Below are positions 43,831 to 53,505 of a stretch of 64,000 nt of DNA, one piece after another (position 1 is the stretch's first letter; each line of letters starts with the position of its first letter). The DNA is taken from positions 1,860,001-1,924,000 of the forward strand of contig NZ_CP063657.1 of the NCBI RefSeq assembly GCF_015209745.1, in the 5' to 3' direction. A program made the position numbers and the translations under genes. The notes under the pieces were generated by a model, which made no database searches, was not told the DNA's origin, and was given only the letters and a program-made list of their open reading frames with translations. The stretch comes from Lysobacter avium (GTDB lineage: Bacteria > Pseudomonadota > Gammaproteobacteria > Xanthomonadales > Xanthomonadaceae).

Positions 43831-44520
43831 TTACTTGACGCTGACCAGCTTGATCTCGAACTGCACCGCCATGTTGGGCGGAATGCCGGTACGCGGATCG
43901 GCACCGTAGGCCTTGTCGGCGGGCAGGGTGACTTCCCACTTGGAACCGGCGGGCATCATCTGCAGCGCTTCGCGCATCGCCGGCATCTCGACCTCGGTCA
44001 GCTTGATGTCGGGCATCGGACGCGCCTGCGACGCCTCGCCTTGCTGGCGCTGGCCCCACGGGAACGGACCGGCCACTTCCAGCGATACCGTGCTGGCGGC
44101 GGTCGGCTTGGCACCCTTGCCCGCTTCGATCACGCGGTACTGGACGCCGCTGGGCAGCGCCTGCACGCCGGCCTTGGCCTTGTTCTGGGCGATGAAGGCG
44201 TCGCTGCGGGTCTTGTTTTCGGCCGCTGCGGAATCCCAGGCCGCCTTGGCCTTGGCCTGCTGGCGCTTCTGCATGTTCTCCACGGCGCTGCGGAGCTGGT
44301 CGACCGGCACGGCCGGGTCCTTCTTCGCGTAGCCGTCCTGCAGGCCCTTGGTGATGGTGCCGACGTCGAGCGCTTCGCCGCTTTCGCTGGCATTGCGTCC
44401 AAGGTCATAACCAAGCGCGTAGCTCAGCTTGCCTTTTTCGGATGAGGTGTCCTGGGCGAAGGCTTGGCCTGCGGTCAGGGTCAGGGCCGCAACGGCGACC
44501 GCAATCAAACGCAACTTCAT
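43831..44520 (-). CDS. FKBP-type peptidyl-prolyl isomerase (FkpA/Mip-like)
   Basis: A 229-residue periplasmic protein with a signal peptide (AVAVAALTLTAGQAFAQ). The N-terminal dimerisation helices have KLSYALGYDLGRNASESG and RSAVENMQKRQQAK. The C-terminal isomerase domain contains GVQYRVIEAGKG and YGADPRTGIPPNMAVQFEIKLV. It lacks several canonical catalytic residues (no clear VxYxG segment; the centre reads SLEVAGPFPWGQRQQGEA), so chaperone activity may dominate. GGAGG precedes the ATG by nine bases. Confidence 0.85.
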   Translation of the reverse strand: MKLRLIAVAVAALTLTAGQAFAQDTSSEKGKLSYALGYDLGRNASESGEALDVGTITKGLQDGYAKKDPAVPVDQLRSAVENMQKRQQAKAKAAWDSAAAENKTRSDAFIAQNKAKAGVQALPSGVQYRVIEAGKGAKPTAASTVSLEVAGPFPWGQRQQGEASQARPMPDIKLTEVEMPAMREALQMMPAGSKWEVTLPADKAYGADPRTGIPPNMAVQFEIKLVSVK

Positions 44521-44714
44521 TCGGTAAAACCTCCGGAGGTGACGCGAAGCGGACGCACCGCCCCGATTGGGATGCCACGCCGGTCAACAGCCCCGGGCGG
44601 ACACGCTAGGATAACGACGCGAGGGCTTAACCGCCACTGACGACCCATGTCCGACCCTCCGTTGGCCGGCAAGTTCCGCAATCCACCCGCTTCTCTTTTC
44701 CCCGGACCCGATCA

Positions 44715-45509
44715 ATGCCCGAAACCGCTGCTTCCACCATCGTCACCATCGCCGACCACGCCGCCGTCCGAGTGATCACCGTCAACCGCCCGGACAAGTT
44801 GAACGCCCTGAATGCCGCCACGCTGGACGCGCTGCACGCGGCGTTCGAAGCGGCTGACAGCGACCCGGACGTCCGCTGCATCGTACTCACGGGCGCCGGC
44901 GAGAAAGCCTTCGTGGCGGGCGCCGACATAAGCGAGATGAACGCGTTGACCCCCGTCCAGGGCCGCGATTTCTCGCTGCGAGGCCAGCGCCTGATGCGGC
45001 GCATCGAGAAGCTCGGCAAGCCGGTCATCGCGATGGTCAACGGCTTCGCGCTCGGCGGCGGGCTGGAGCTGGCCATGTGCTGCCACCTGCGGATCGCGTC
45101 CGACAAAGCCAAGGTCGGCCAGCCGGAGGTGAACCTGGGGCTGATCCCGGGCTTTGGCGGCACCCAGCGCCTGCTGCGGCTGGCCGGACGCGCGGCCACG
45201 CTGGAGTTGTGCCTGGTCGGCGCGCCGGTGGACGCTGCGCGCGCGCTGGAGCTGGGCATCGTCAATCGGGTCGTTGCCGCCGCCGAACTGCACGACGAGA
45301 CCATGAAGCTCGCCGGGCAACTGGCGGCGTCCGCGCCGCTCGCCCTGCGCGGAGTGATCGACTGCGTCAACGTCGGCGGCGAGTGTGGGATCGAGGAAGG
45401 CCTGGAATACGAGACCGCGCAGTTCGGCCTGATGTTTTCCACCGACGACATGCGTGAAGGCACCAGCGCGTTCCTCGAGCGTCGCAAGCCGGCGTTCCAG
45501 GGCAGCTGA
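44715..45509 (+). CDS. Enoyl-CoA hydratase
   Basis: A 264-residue crotonase. NRPDKLNALNAATLDAL, GAGEKAFVAGADISEM, VNGFALGGGLELAMCCHLRIAS and VGQPEVNLGLIPGFGGTQRL are textbook hydratase motifs, with oxyanion-hole residues and catalytic glutamate present. It hydrates 2-enoyl-CoA in beta-oxidation or butyrate/amino-acid metabolism. It lies just ahead of the small cysteine protein and nth in the same direction. Confidence 0.9.
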   Translation: MPETAASTIVTIADHAAVRVITVNRPDKLNALNAATLDALHAAFEAADSDPDVRCIVLTGAGEKAFVAGADISEMNALTPVQGRDFSLRGQRLMRRIEKLGKPVIAMVNGFALGGGLELAMCCHLRIASDKAKVGQPEVNLGLIPGFGGTQRLLRLAGRAATLELCLVGAPVDAARALELGIVNRVVAAAELHDETMKLAGQLAASAPLALRGVIDCVNVGGECGIEEGLEYETAQFGLMFSTDDMREGTSAFLERRKPAFQGS

Positions 45510-45514
45510 AGGCG

Positions 45515-46060
45515 GTGGATGCGGAGGTGGCTACCGCCGCGACGCCCTCGCCCGCGCCGGCCTGTGCCTGCGGCTGCACGGATGCGCGCGGCAGCGCCGG
45601 CCACCCGGTCAACAACGCACTGGCGATCGGCGATCTGGACCGTGCCTTCGCGTTGGGCCTGATGGACGTCGCGCCCTGCCCGGCCTGCACCACGCACTGC
45701 CTCGCATTGCTGGATCGCGTGCAGGGCGAGCGCCGGCAGGCGCTGGCGGCACGGGCGCGCTATCGCCAGCGCGAAGCGAGGCTGGAGCGTCGGCGCCTGG
45801 AGCGCGAGCAGCGCAGGGCGGCGCTCGTTGCCGGGGTCAAGGACTCGCCCAAGACGACGGTTCCCGGCGCGGTCGAAGCGGCGCGCCCGTTCGAGGCGCC
45901 ACGCGTGGTCAGCCCGGCGCTTCCGCCTGCCGCGGCCGCGGCATTGGCGCGGGCGCAGGCAAAAGTGGCGGCGCGCGCGCAGGCAAAGTCGCTGCCCGGA
46001 TTGGCCACCCAGAATCCGCCCGAGCACGGTCCGCCCGAGCACGGAGGTCCCAAGCGTTGA
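45515..46060 (+). CDS. Conserved cysteine-containing protein of unknown function
   Basis: A 181-residue protein I do not recognise as a named family. Near the N-terminus are CACGC and GHPVNNALAIGDLDRAFALGLMDVAPCPACTTHC, a possible metal site. A highly charged arginine-rich helix follows (ARYRQREARLERRRLEREQRR), then a proline/alanine tail. The start is GTG at 45515, five bases after the hydratase stop. Its stop overlaps the nth TTG, with the nth ribosome site inside its end, so it is coupled to nth. The coupling may indicate a nucleic-acid role, which is inference only. Confidence 0.7.
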   Translation: MDAEVATAATPSPAPACACGCTDARGSAGHPVNNALAIGDLDRAFALGLMDVAPCPACTTHCLALLDRVQGERRQALAARARYRQREARLERRRLEREQRRAALVAGVKDSPKTTVPGAVEAARPFEAPRVVSPALPPAAAAALARAQAKVAARAQAKSLPGLATQNPPEHGPPEHGGPKR

Positions 46061-46782
46061 GCACCCCGGTCCGCCGCAAGACCCGCCCGCGCTCGAAGCT
46101 GCGCAAGGCCGAGATTGAGGAGATGTTTGCCCGGCTGCGCCAGCTCAACCCGGAACCGACCACCGAGCTGGAATTTTCCAGCCCCTACGAGCTGCTGGTG
46201 GCGGTGACCCTGTCGGCCCAGTCCACCGACGTGGGCGTCAACAAGGCGACCCGGAAGCTGTTCCCCGTCGCCAATACGCCGGCGGCGATAGCGGCCCTCG
46301 GCGTGGAAGGCCTTAAGCCGTACATCGCGACCATCGGGCTCTACAACACCAAGGCGGCCAACGTCGTGGCCATGGCCGAGCTGCTGTTGGAACGGCACGA
46401 CGGCCAGGTGCCCAACGACCGCGCGGCGCTGGAGGCCCTGCCCGGCGTCGGCCGCAAGACCGCCAACGTGGTGCTCAACACCGCGTTCGGCGAACCGACG
46501 ATGGCCGTGGATACCCACATCTTCCGGGTGTCCAACCGCACCGGCCTGGCGCCGGGCAGGAATGTGCGCGAGGTGGAGGACCTGCTGGTGCGGGTGATTC
46601 CCGACGAGTACCTGCGCGACGCGCACCACTGGCTGATCCTGCACGGGCGCTACGTGTGCAAGGCGCGCACGCCCGACTGCCCGCATTGCGTGATCCGCGA
46701 CATCTGCCGCTACCGCGACAAGACGCCTGGGGAACCGGAGGCGCCACTGGACGCCGTGGGCGCGCGGCAGGGTCGCGGCTGA
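46057..46782 (+). CDS. nth: Endonuclease III
   Basis: A 241-residue base-excision glycosylase/AP lyase. The helix-hairpin-helix LPGVGRKTANVVL, catalytic Lys/Asp region VDTHIFRVSNRTGL and iron-sulfur ligands C-x6-C-x2-C-x5-C (CKARTPDCPHCVIRDIC) are intact. It removes oxidised pyrimidines. The start is TTG at 46057, overlapping the preceding TGA, with GGAGG ten bases upstream. The N-terminus has a basic extension (RRKTRPRSKLRKAE). Confidence 0.95.
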   Translation: MSTPVRRKTRPRSKLRKAEIEEMFARLRQLNPEPTTELEFSSPYELLVAVTLSAQSTDVGVNKATRKLFPVANTPAAIAALGVEGLKPYIATIGLYNTKAANVVAMAELLLERHDGQVPNDRAALEALPGVGRKTANVVLNTAFGEPTMAVDTHIFRVSNRTGLAPGRNVREVEDLLVRVIPDEYLRDAHHWLILHGRYVCKARTPDCPHCVIRDICRYRDKTPGEPEAPLDAVGARQGRG

Positions 46783-46833
46783 CGCAGGTGCAAACGCGGA
46801 CCTAGCGCTATTGCCCGCTTCGCCAGGCTGCTG

Positions 46834-46851
46834 TTGTCATCTCACTGCAAT
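46834..46851 (+). promoter_or_regulatory. Candidate Pho box ahead of porin gene
   Basis: TTGTCAT-CTCA-CTGCAAT resembles two PhoB half sites (CTGTCAT separated by four bases). It lies about 50 bases upstream of the OprP-like porin ATG. The match is partial and rests on the porin's neighbourhood with pstSCAB. Confidence 0.5.
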
Positions 46852-46899
46852 GTTGCGTGGCCACACTGCGGGCACTTTCCCAATGTGACGCGCGCCGCC

Positions 46900-48051
46900 A
46901 TGCAGATCCGCCTGACCCCTCTTGCCACCGCGCTGCTGCTGGCGGGCGCCGTTCCGCTCGCCCATGCCGAAATCGCCCTCGATGTCATCAGTGGCACGGG
47001 AATCAGTTTTGAAGGCCTGGTCCAGGCTGACTACAACCATTTCGGCAGCGACGTTGCAGACCTCAACGGTGACGTGCTGGAGGGCAGCAACGCCGACCAG
47101 GAGCTGCGTCGCGCCGAACTGGTGCTCAAGGGCAAGGGCCCGGGCAACATCGACTGGGTGATCGGCTATGACGCCAAGGCCGACAAATGGCTCGACGTCA
47201 ATGCGAAGTACCGGCTGGGCGGCAACAAGCGGCACTACCTTCAGATGGGCCAGTTCAAGCAGCCCAACAGCCTGGAGGAGCTGTCGTCGACCAGGCACAA
47301 CGACTTCATCTCCAAGGCCACCATCACCAACAGCTTCGCCACAGGTCGTCGCCTGGGCGCTGCCTGGTCCTATGGCAGCGGCCCCTTCGCCATGACCGCC
47401 AGTGTTTTTGGCAGCGAGCTGACCCGCAACAAGGCCGCCGGGAACGGTGTCGGCCTGCGCGGTACCTTTGCCCCGATCAACCAGGACGGCACCATCCTCC
47501 ACTTCGGCCTGTCATACGTCGACCGAGATGTCGATGGCGACGCGATCAGGCTGTCGGCCAAACCCAATGCCGACCTGGCCAAAGCGAGCCTGGTCAGCAC
47601 CGGCACCCTGGCCAATGCGGACCGGATGGCGACGATCGGTCTGGAGAGCTTCTGGGCACGCGGGCCGGTCAAGCTGCAGGGCGAGTTCATGCAGGTCGAT
47701 GTCGACCGCCACGGCGCCGGTGAGGCCGACTTCCGCGTCAGCGGCGGGTACCTGAGTGCCCTGTGGAACCTCACCGGTGAAGGCTGGAAGTACAAGGACG
47801 GCGTCCCCGGGACCGCAGCTCCCAGCGATCCGGCGGCGGGTATGTGGCAGCTTGGTTTGCGCTACGACAGCATCGACCTGGACGACGGCGCCGTGCAGGG
47901 CGGCCGGATGGACGCGATCACCGCCGGGGTGAATGTCTACTGGCGCTCGAACTTCAAGCTGGCGCTGAACTACGTGAAGGTCGACAGCCGGCGCGCGGGG
48001 ATCGACGACAACCCCGACATCATCGAGGCACGGCTGCAGCTCCACTGGTAG
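46900..48051 (+). CDS. OprO/OprP-like phosphate-selective porin
   Basis: A 383-residue outer-membrane porin with a signal peptide (LATALLLAGAVPLAHAE). The Porin_O_P family pattern is visible: GLVQADYNHFGSDVADLNG, RRAELVLKGKGPGNIDWVIGYDAKADKWLDVN, QMGQFKQPNSLEELSSTRHNDFIS. It ends with an aromatic (RLQLHW). Such porins import phosphate or pyrophosphate under starvation, which fits the pst operon 1.6 kb downstream. ATG at 46900 is chosen for the signal peptide. Confidence 0.88.
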   Translation: MQIRLTPLATALLLAGAVPLAHAEIALDVISGTGISFEGLVQADYNHFGSDVADLNGDVLEGSNADQELRRAELVLKGKGPGNIDWVIGYDAKADKWLDVNAKYRLGGNKRHYLQMGQFKQPNSLEELSSTRHNDFISKATITNSFATGRRLGAAWSYGSGPFAMTASVFGSELTRNKAAGNGVGLRGTFAPINQDGTILHFGLSYVDRDVDGDAIRLSAKPNADLAKASLVSTGTLANADRMATIGLESFWARGPVKLQGEFMQVDVDRHGAGEADFRVSGGYLSALWNLTGEGWKYKDGVPGTAAPSDPAAGMWQLGLRYDSIDLDDGAVQGGRMDAITAGVNVYWRSNFKLALNYVKVDSRRAGIDDNPDIIEARLQLHW

Positions 48052-48147
48052 CCGAATACGGTGTCCGGATCCGGTGCCGTCCCTCGTAGTTGACCAGAGA
48101 GTGCCGGCCAGCCCGGCCCCTGTCTGCACAACTGTGGAGTAGCACGC

Positions 48148-49458
48148 ATGAATTCGGAATCCTTGATCGAGCGGGTGAAGTCCATCCTGTTCAACCCGCG
48201 CCGCACCTGGCCGGTGATTGGCGGGGAACCGGCAACCGTTGCCGGCCTCTACACCCGATACATCATGATCCTGGCAGCGCTGCCGGCCATCTTCACCTTC
48301 ATCAAGACCAGTCTGATCGGCTACAGCATGTTCGGCGCGACCATGCGCACCGGGATCGTCGCGGGCCTGCTGGGCGCACTGCTGACCTACGCGCTCAGCC
48401 TGGTCATGGTGTATGTCGTGGCGCTGATCATCAACGCGCTGGCGCCGAGCTTTCGCGGCCAGAAGAACCAGGTCCAGGCGCTGAAAACGATCGCCTACGC
48501 CTACACCGCGGCCTGGGTCGCCGGGATCGGCGTCATCATTCCGTGGCTGGGCGGGGTGATCGGACTGGTCGGTGGGATCTACTCGATCTACCTGCTGTAC
48601 CTGGGCCTGACCCACACGATGAAGAACCCGCCCGAGAAGTCGCTGGGCTACACCGTGGTGATCGTGGTGATCACCCTGGTGCTGAGCCTGCTGATCGGCG
48701 CGGTGGTTGCCGGCGTGACCGGCATCGGCGCAATGGGCGCCGGCGCGATGGGCAAGGGCGCCAGCAGCTCCAGCATGGTGTTCGACGAAGACAGCAAGCT
48801 GGGCCAGCTGGCCGTGTTTGGCGAGCAGATGCGCGCCGCCGGCGAGCGCATGGAATCGGCCGAGTCGCGCAGCCGCAGCAAGGCCCGCAGTGATTCGAAG
48901 GATTCGGGTTCATCGGGCAGCTCGCGCGACGCCGACATGGCGTCTGCGGAAGCGGCGATGGCCGCGTTGTTCGGCGGCAAGGACGGCGAGCCGCTGGAGG
49001 CATTGGAGCCCGAGCAGCTCAAAAGCCTGCTGCCGGCCTCGATCGCCGGGATGCCGCGCACCGGCACCAGCGCCAGCCGCGAGAGCGCCATGGGCATGCA
49101 GGTCAGCAACGCCTCGGCCGACTACGCCAGCGAGGACGGCCAGCGGCGCCTCAAGCTGACGCTGTCGGACGCGCCGATGATGGCCAAGATGGGCGCATTC
49201 CGCGGACTGATGAGTTCGGAGTCCTCATCGGAGACGCAGGACGGCTTTGAGAAGACCTACACCCGCAACGGACGTCATATCGAAGAGGAGTGGAACAGCC
49301 GCAGCGGCCGGGGCGCCTACGAGGTCATGGTCGGCAGCCGCTTCACGGTGAAGGCCGAGGGCACCGCGGAGAACTTCCAGCAGATCCAGTCCGCGGTGGA
49401 AAGCATCGACCTGGCCAAGCTGGAGGCCGTCGCCAAGGCCGGGGCCGAGCAGCAATAG
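48148..49458 (+). CDS. Yip1-domain membrane protein with C-terminal soluble region
   Basis: A 436-residue protein. Residues 1-200 form five hydrophobic helices of the Yip1 type (SILFNPRRTWPVIGGEPATV, then ALPAIFTFIKTSLIGYS and others). After about residue 205 comes a serine-rich, low-complexity region and a C-terminal domain (MQVSNASADYASEDGQRRLKLTLSDAP; GRGAYEVMVGSRFTVKAEG) that resembles small periplasmic domains. The role is unknown. It sits between the porin and pstS. GGAG is eight bases upstream of the ATG. Confidence 0.75.
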   Translation: MNSESLIERVKSILFNPRRTWPVIGGEPATVAGLYTRYIMILAALPAIFTFIKTSLIGYSMFGATMRTGIVAGLLGALLTYALSLVMVYVVALIINALAPSFRGQKNQVQALKTIAYAYTAAWVAGIGVIIPWLGGVIGLVGGIYSIYLLYLGLTHTMKNPPEKSLGYTVVIVVITLVLSLLIGAVVAGVTGIGAMGAGAMGKGASSSSMVFDEDSKLGQLAVFGEQMRAAGERMESAESRSRSKARSDSKDSGSSGSSRDADMASAEAAMAALFGGKDGEPLEALEPEQLKSLLPASIAGMPRTGTSASRESAMGMQVSNASADYASEDGQRRLKLTLSDAPMMAKMGAFRGLMSSESSSETQDGFEKTYTRNGRHIEEEWNSRSGRGAYEVMVGSRFTVKAEGTAENFQQIQSAVESIDLAKLEAVAKAGAEQQ

Positions 49459-49514
49459 CTTCAGCCGCGAAGACAGCGTCGCGGCGGGTCATCGCCGCGG
49501 CGAACCATGAAATA

Positions 49515-49546
49515 AGGGCGCGCTCCCACCGGAGGCGCCCTTTTTC
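49515..49546 (+). terminator. Terminator after Yip1-family gene
   Basis: The stem GGGCGC/GCGCCC is followed by TTTTT. It separates the Yip1-family gene from the pst operon. Confidence 0.85.
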
Positions 49547-49567
49547 CTGTTCAGCCTCCCAACCTCA

Positions 49568-49585
49568 CGGTCATACGCCGGTAAC
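49568..49585 (+). promoter_or_regulatory. Candidate Pho box ahead of pstS
   Basis: CGGTCAT-ACGC-CGGTAAC is an 11-base-spaced pair of PhoB-like half sites about 55 bases before the pstS ATG. The first half site matches six of seven consensus bases; the second is weaker. The pst operon is a standard PhoB target. Confidence 0.55.
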
Positions 49586-49640
49586 ACAAACGTCCTTTCA
49601 TGGTGCCAACGCCGGCCACGCCGGCCCTGACGAGCCGCCC

Positions 49641-50723
49641 ATGAAACCCAACCGCATTGCCGCCCTGTCCTTGGTCTTCGCTCTTGCCGCCGCCGCTATC
49701 GGCTGCACGGCGCCCACCGACGGCAGCACGTCCGACGCCCACTCCGGCGCAGCGGGTGCCGCGCAGATCACCGGCGCGGGTGCGACCTTCATCTTTCCGC
49801 TGGTCTCGCGCTGGTCGGCCGACTACCACGCCGCGACCGGCCACCAGGTCAACTACCAGTCGATCGGCTCCGGCGGCGGCATCGCCCAGATCACTGCCGC
49901 CACGGTGGACTTCGGCTCCTCCGACGCACCGCTGTCGAGCGCCGAGCTGGCCCAGGCGGGACTGGGGCAGTTCCCTTCCGCGATAGGCGGCGTGGTGCCG
50001 GTGGTCAACGTCGCCGGCATCGAGCCGGGGCAGTTGCGCCTGACCGGACCGCTGCTGGCGGACATCTACCTGGGCAAGCTCACGACCTGGAACGACCCGG
50101 CGATTGCCGCGCTCAACCCCGACCTGGCGCTGCCGGCGACCGGCATCAGCCTGGTCCAGCGCTCCGACGGTTCGGGCACGACCTTCAACTTCACCAACTA
50201 TCTGTCCAAGGTGAGTCCGGCGTGGCGGGACGCTGTTGGCGAAGGCAAGTCCGTGCAGTGGCCGGCAGGTGTCGGCGGCAAGGGCAACGAGGGCGTGGCG
50301 TCCTACGTCCAGCAGATCGACGGTGCGATCGGCTACGTCGAGCTGGCCTACGCGATCCAGAACGCCATGTCGCACGCGCTGCTGCAGAATGCCGCCGGCA
50401 ACTTCGTCGCGCCGAACGCCGACAGCTTCCAGGCCGCGGCCGCCACCGCCGACTGGGCCGGCGCCAGCGACTTCAACCTGGTGATCACCAATGCGCCCGG
50501 CGAGCAGGCCTGGCCGATCACCGCGACCAATTTCATCCTGATGCACAAGCAGCCCGCCGACGCGGAGCGCAGCCGCAACGCGCTGGACTTCTTCCGGTGG
50601 GCGCTGCACAACGGCCAGGCGCAGGCCGACGCGCTGCATTACGTGCCGCTGCCGGCGCCACTGGTGGACCAGGTGGAGCGCTACTGGGCCAGCGAATTCG
50701 GTTTCACCACCGGCGCCCAGTGA
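49641..50723 (+). CDS. pstS: Phosphate ABC transporter substrate-binding lipoprotein
   Basis: A 360-residue phosphate-binding protein. A lipoprotein signal (LVFALAAAAIGC) leads to a type II periplasmic fold. Phosphate ligands lie in TGAGATFIFPLV, SIGSGGGIAQI, FGSSDAPLS and RSDGSGTTFNF. It delivers phosphate to PstCA. First gene of pstSCAB-phoU. Confidence 0.96.
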   Translation: MKPNRIAALSLVFALAAAAIGCTAPTDGSTSDAHSGAAGAAQITGAGATFIFPLVSRWSADYHAATGHQVNYQSIGSGGGIAQITAATVDFGSSDAPLSSAELAQAGLGQFPSAIGGVVPVVNVAGIEPGQLRLTGPLLADIYLGKLTTWNDPAIAALNPDLALPATGISLVQRSDGSGTTFNFTNYLSKVSPAWRDAVGEGKSVQWPAGVGGKGNEGVASYVQQIDGAIGYVELAYAIQNAMSHALLQNAAGNFVAPNADSFQAAAATADWAGASDFNLVITNAPGEQAWPITATNFILMHKQPADAERSRNALDFFRWALHNGQAQADALHYVPLPAPLVDQVERYWASEFGFTTGAQ

Positions 50724-50736
50724 CCCGCCGCCGCCC

Positions 50737-51705
50737 ATGAGCACGAGCGTCCTGACCAACGCCGGCATCCTTGCGCGCGACACCGCCGACGCGCGCAACG
50801 ACCGCTGGTTCCGCTACGCGCTGGCCGCTGCCGTCGCGCTGGTGCTGTTGCTGCTCGCCGGCGCCGCCCTGTCCATGCTCTGGGGCGGCCGCGCGGTGTT
50901 GCAGGCCAGCGGCCTGGATTTCTTTTTCTCCGCCGACTGGAACCCGGTGCAGGGCCGGTACGGGGCGCTGGTCCCGATCTTCGGCACCCTGGTCACCGCC
51001 GCCATCGCGATGCTGCTCGCCGTGCCGCTCAGCTTCGGCATCGCCTTCCACCTCACCGAAGTCGCGCCGCGCTGGCTGCGCGGCCCGGTGGGCACCGCGA
51101 TCGAGCTGCTGGCCGGCATCCCTTCGATCATCTACGGCATGTGGGGTCTGTTCGTGCTGGTGCCGGTGATGACCCGCCATGTCACGCCGTGGGCGAATGA
51201 GCACCTCGGCCCGCTGCCGGTGATCGGCCCGCTGTTCCAGGGGCCGCCGATCGGCATCGGCATGCTCACCGCCGGCATCGTGCTGGCGATCATGGTGGTG
51301 CCCTTCATCAGCTCGGTGATGCGCGAGGTCTTCCTCACGGTGCCGACGCGGCTGAAGGAGTCGGCCTACGCGCTGGGGTCGACCCGATGGGAAGTCAGCT
51401 GGAACATCGTGCTGCCCTACACCCGTTCGGCGGTGATCGGCGGCATCTTCCTGGGCCTGGGCCGGGCGCTGGGCGAGACCATGGCGGTCGCGTTCGTGAT
51501 CGGCAACTCGACCCGCTTTACCGCCTCGCTGCTGGAGCCGGGCACCACCATCGCGGCGCTGATCGCCAATGACTTCGGCGAGGCCACCGGCGAGTACCGC
51601 TCCGCCCTGCTGCTGCTGGGCTTCGTGCTGTTCATCGTCACCTTCGTCGTGCTCGCGCTGGCGCGCGTCATGCTCGCCCGCCTCGCCCGCCGGGAGGGCA
51701 ACTGA
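50737..51705 (+). CDS. pstC: Phosphate ABC transporter permease PstC
   Basis: A 322-residue inner-membrane permease with six predicted helices. GIAFHLTEVAP, GIPSIIYGMWGLFVLVP and KESAYALGSTRWEVSWNIVLPYTRSAVIGGIFLGLGRALGETMAVAFVIGNS contain the EAA loop that contacts PstB. Its stop shares a base with the pstA ATG. Confidence 0.96.
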   Translation: MSTSVLTNAGILARDTADARNDRWFRYALAAAVALVLLLLAGAALSMLWGGRAVLQASGLDFFFSADWNPVQGRYGALVPIFGTLVTAAIAMLLAVPLSFGIAFHLTEVAPRWLRGPVGTAIELLAGIPSIIYGMWGLFVLVPVMTRHVTPWANEHLGPLPVIGPLFQGPPIGIGMLTAGIVLAIMVVPFISSVMREVFLTVPTRLKESAYALGSTRWEVSWNIVLPYTRSAVIGGIFLGLGRALGETMAVAFVIGNSTRFTASLLEPGTTIAALIANDFGEATGEYRSALLLLGFVLFIVTFVVLALARVMLARLARREGN

Positions 51706-52583
51706 TGACCCCGCTTCGCAACGACGCCGTTGCTGACGTGCTGTATCGCCGCCGCCGGATCGGCAACGCGCTGGCGCTGGTGCTGTCCAACGTGGCGACC
51801 GCGATCGGCCTGGTCTGCCTGGGGTGGATTTTGTGGACGCTGCTGGCCAAGGGCCTTGGCGGCATCGAGGTGGCGCTGTTCACCCGCGACACGCCGCCGC
51901 CGATGACCGGGGGCGGTCTGCGCAACGCGTTCTTCGGCAGCGCGGTGATGTGCCTGCTGGCCATCGCGATCGGCACTCCATTGGGGATCGCCGCCGGCAC
52001 CTGGTTGGCCGAGTACGGTCGCGGCACCCGCGTCGGCACGGTGGTGCGCTTCGTCAACGACATCCTGCTCTCCGCACCGTCCATCGTGCTGGGACTGTTC
52101 GTCTACACGCTGGTGGTGATGCGCACCGGCGGCAATTTCTCCGCCATCGCCGGCGCCATCGCCTTGGCCTTCATCGTCGTGCCGGTGGTGCTGCGGACCA
52201 CCGACGAGATGCTGCGGCTGGTCCCGGGCCAGATGCGCGAGGCGGCCCTGTCGCTCGGCGTGCCGCATTGGAAGGTGGTGCTGCAGGTGATGTTCCGCTC
52301 GGCCCTGCCCGGCGTCATGACGGGCATCCTGCTGGCGCTGGCGCGGATCTCCGGGGAGACCGCGCCGCTGCTGTTCACCGCGTTCGGCAACCAGTACTGG
52401 AGCGCCGACCTGACCGGTCCGATGGCCAGCGTTCCGGTGGTCATGTACCAGTACGCCAGCAGCCCCTACCAGTCCTGGCAGGACCTCGCCTGGGCCGGCG
52501 CGCTGGTGCTGACCACCTTCGTCCTGCTGACCAGTCTGGTCGCCCGCGCCATCGTCGCCCGGCATCGGGTCGCGCATGACTAA
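51705..52583 (+). CDS. pstA: Phosphate ABC transporter permease PstA
   Basis: A 292-residue permease partner of PstC. The EAA loop reads [52 protein letters not shown]. Helices include [21 protein letters not shown]. It starts in the TGATG overlap with pstC. Confidence 0.96.
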   Translation: MTPLRNDAVADVLYRRRRIGNALALVLSNVATAIGLVCLGWILWTLLAKGLGGIEVALFTRDTPPPMTGGGLRNAFFGSAVMCLLAIAIGTPLGIAAGTWLAEYGRGTRVGTVVRFVNDILLSAPSIVLGLFVYTLVVMRTGGNFSAIAGAIALAFIVVPVVLRTTDEMLRLVPGQMREAALSLGVPHWKVVLQVMFRSALPGVMTGILLALARISGETAPLLFTAFGNQYWSADLTGPMASVPVVMYQYASSPYQSWQDLAWAGALVLTTFVLLTSLVARAIVARHRVAHD

Positions 52584-52626
52584 CGCCCGTCCCATCCCCC
52601 TCCGATCCCCACCCGAGGCACCACCG

Positions 52627-53505
52627 ATGAACGCCACCGCCGTGCTCGACCTGCCCCGCTCTCCCGCCATGCGCGCGCACCCGGCCGCCAGTGCGGCCGT
52701 CCTGGAGCGGGCAACCCGGCCGACTCCGCTTGCGGCCGACACCGCGCAGGCACCGCCAAAGCTCGATGTCCGCGGGCTGGACTTCCATTACGACCGCTTC
52801 CATGCGCTCAAGGACATCCGCCTGTCGATCCCGGAGAAGCAGGTCACCGCGCTCATCGGACCGTCCGGGTGCGGCAAGTCGACCCTGCTGCGCGTGTTCA
52901 ACCGGATCTATGCGCTGTACCCGAAGATGCGCGCGACCGGCCAGGTCCTTCTGGACGGTGCCAACATCCTGGATCCCCGCTACCCCTTGAACCGCCTGCG
53001 CAGTCGGGTCGGCATGGTCTTCCAGAAGCCGGTGCCGTTCCCGATGACGATCTTCGAGAACGTCGCCTACGCCATCCGCCACCACGAGAAGCTCTCCAAG
53101 GCGGAGATGGCGGTGCGTGTCGAGCAGGCCCTGCAGCAGGCGGCGCTGTGGGACGAGGTCAAGGACAAGCTGGGCGCCAGTGCGCTGGGCCTGTCGGGCG
53201 GGCAGCAGCAGCGCCTGTGCATCGCCCGCGCGGTCGCGCTGCGGCCGGACGTGCTGTTGCTGGACGAGCCGACCTCGGCACTGGACCCGATCTCCACCAG
53301 CCGCATCGAGCAGCTCATCGCCGGCCTCAAGAACGACTTCACCATCGTCATGGTGACGCACAACATGCAGCAGGCGGCGCGGGTGTCGGACTACACCGCC
53401 TTCATGTACCTGGGCGACCTGGTCGAACACGACGCGACCGAGACCATCTTCGCCAACCCCTCGCAGCGCCAGACCGAGGACTACATCACCGGGCGGTTCG
53501 GATGA
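52627..53505 (+). CDS. pstB: Phosphate ABC transporter ATP-binding protein
   Basis: A 292-residue ATPase. Walker [10 protein letters not shown], signature [10 protein letters not shown], Walker [13 protein letters not shown] and the H-loop VMVTHNM are intact. About 45 residues precede the ABC domain, longer than in E. coli PstB. ATG at 52627 has GAGG about ten bases upstream; ATG at 52576, inside the end of pstA, is possible but has none. Confidence 0.95.
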   Translation: MNATAVLDLPRSPAMRAHPAASAAVLERATRPTPLAADTAQAPPKLDVRGLDFHYDRFHALKDIRLSIPEKQVTALIGPSGCGKSTLLRVFNRIYALYPKMRATGQVLLDGANILDPRYPLNRLRSRVGMVFQKPVPFPMTIFENVAYAIRHHEKLSKAEMAVRVEQALQQAALWDEVKDKLGASALGLSGGQQQRLCIARAVALRPDVLLLDEPTSALDPISTSRIEQLIAGLKNDFTIVMVTHNMQQAARVSDYTAFMYLGDLVEHDATETIFANPSQRQTEDYITGRFG

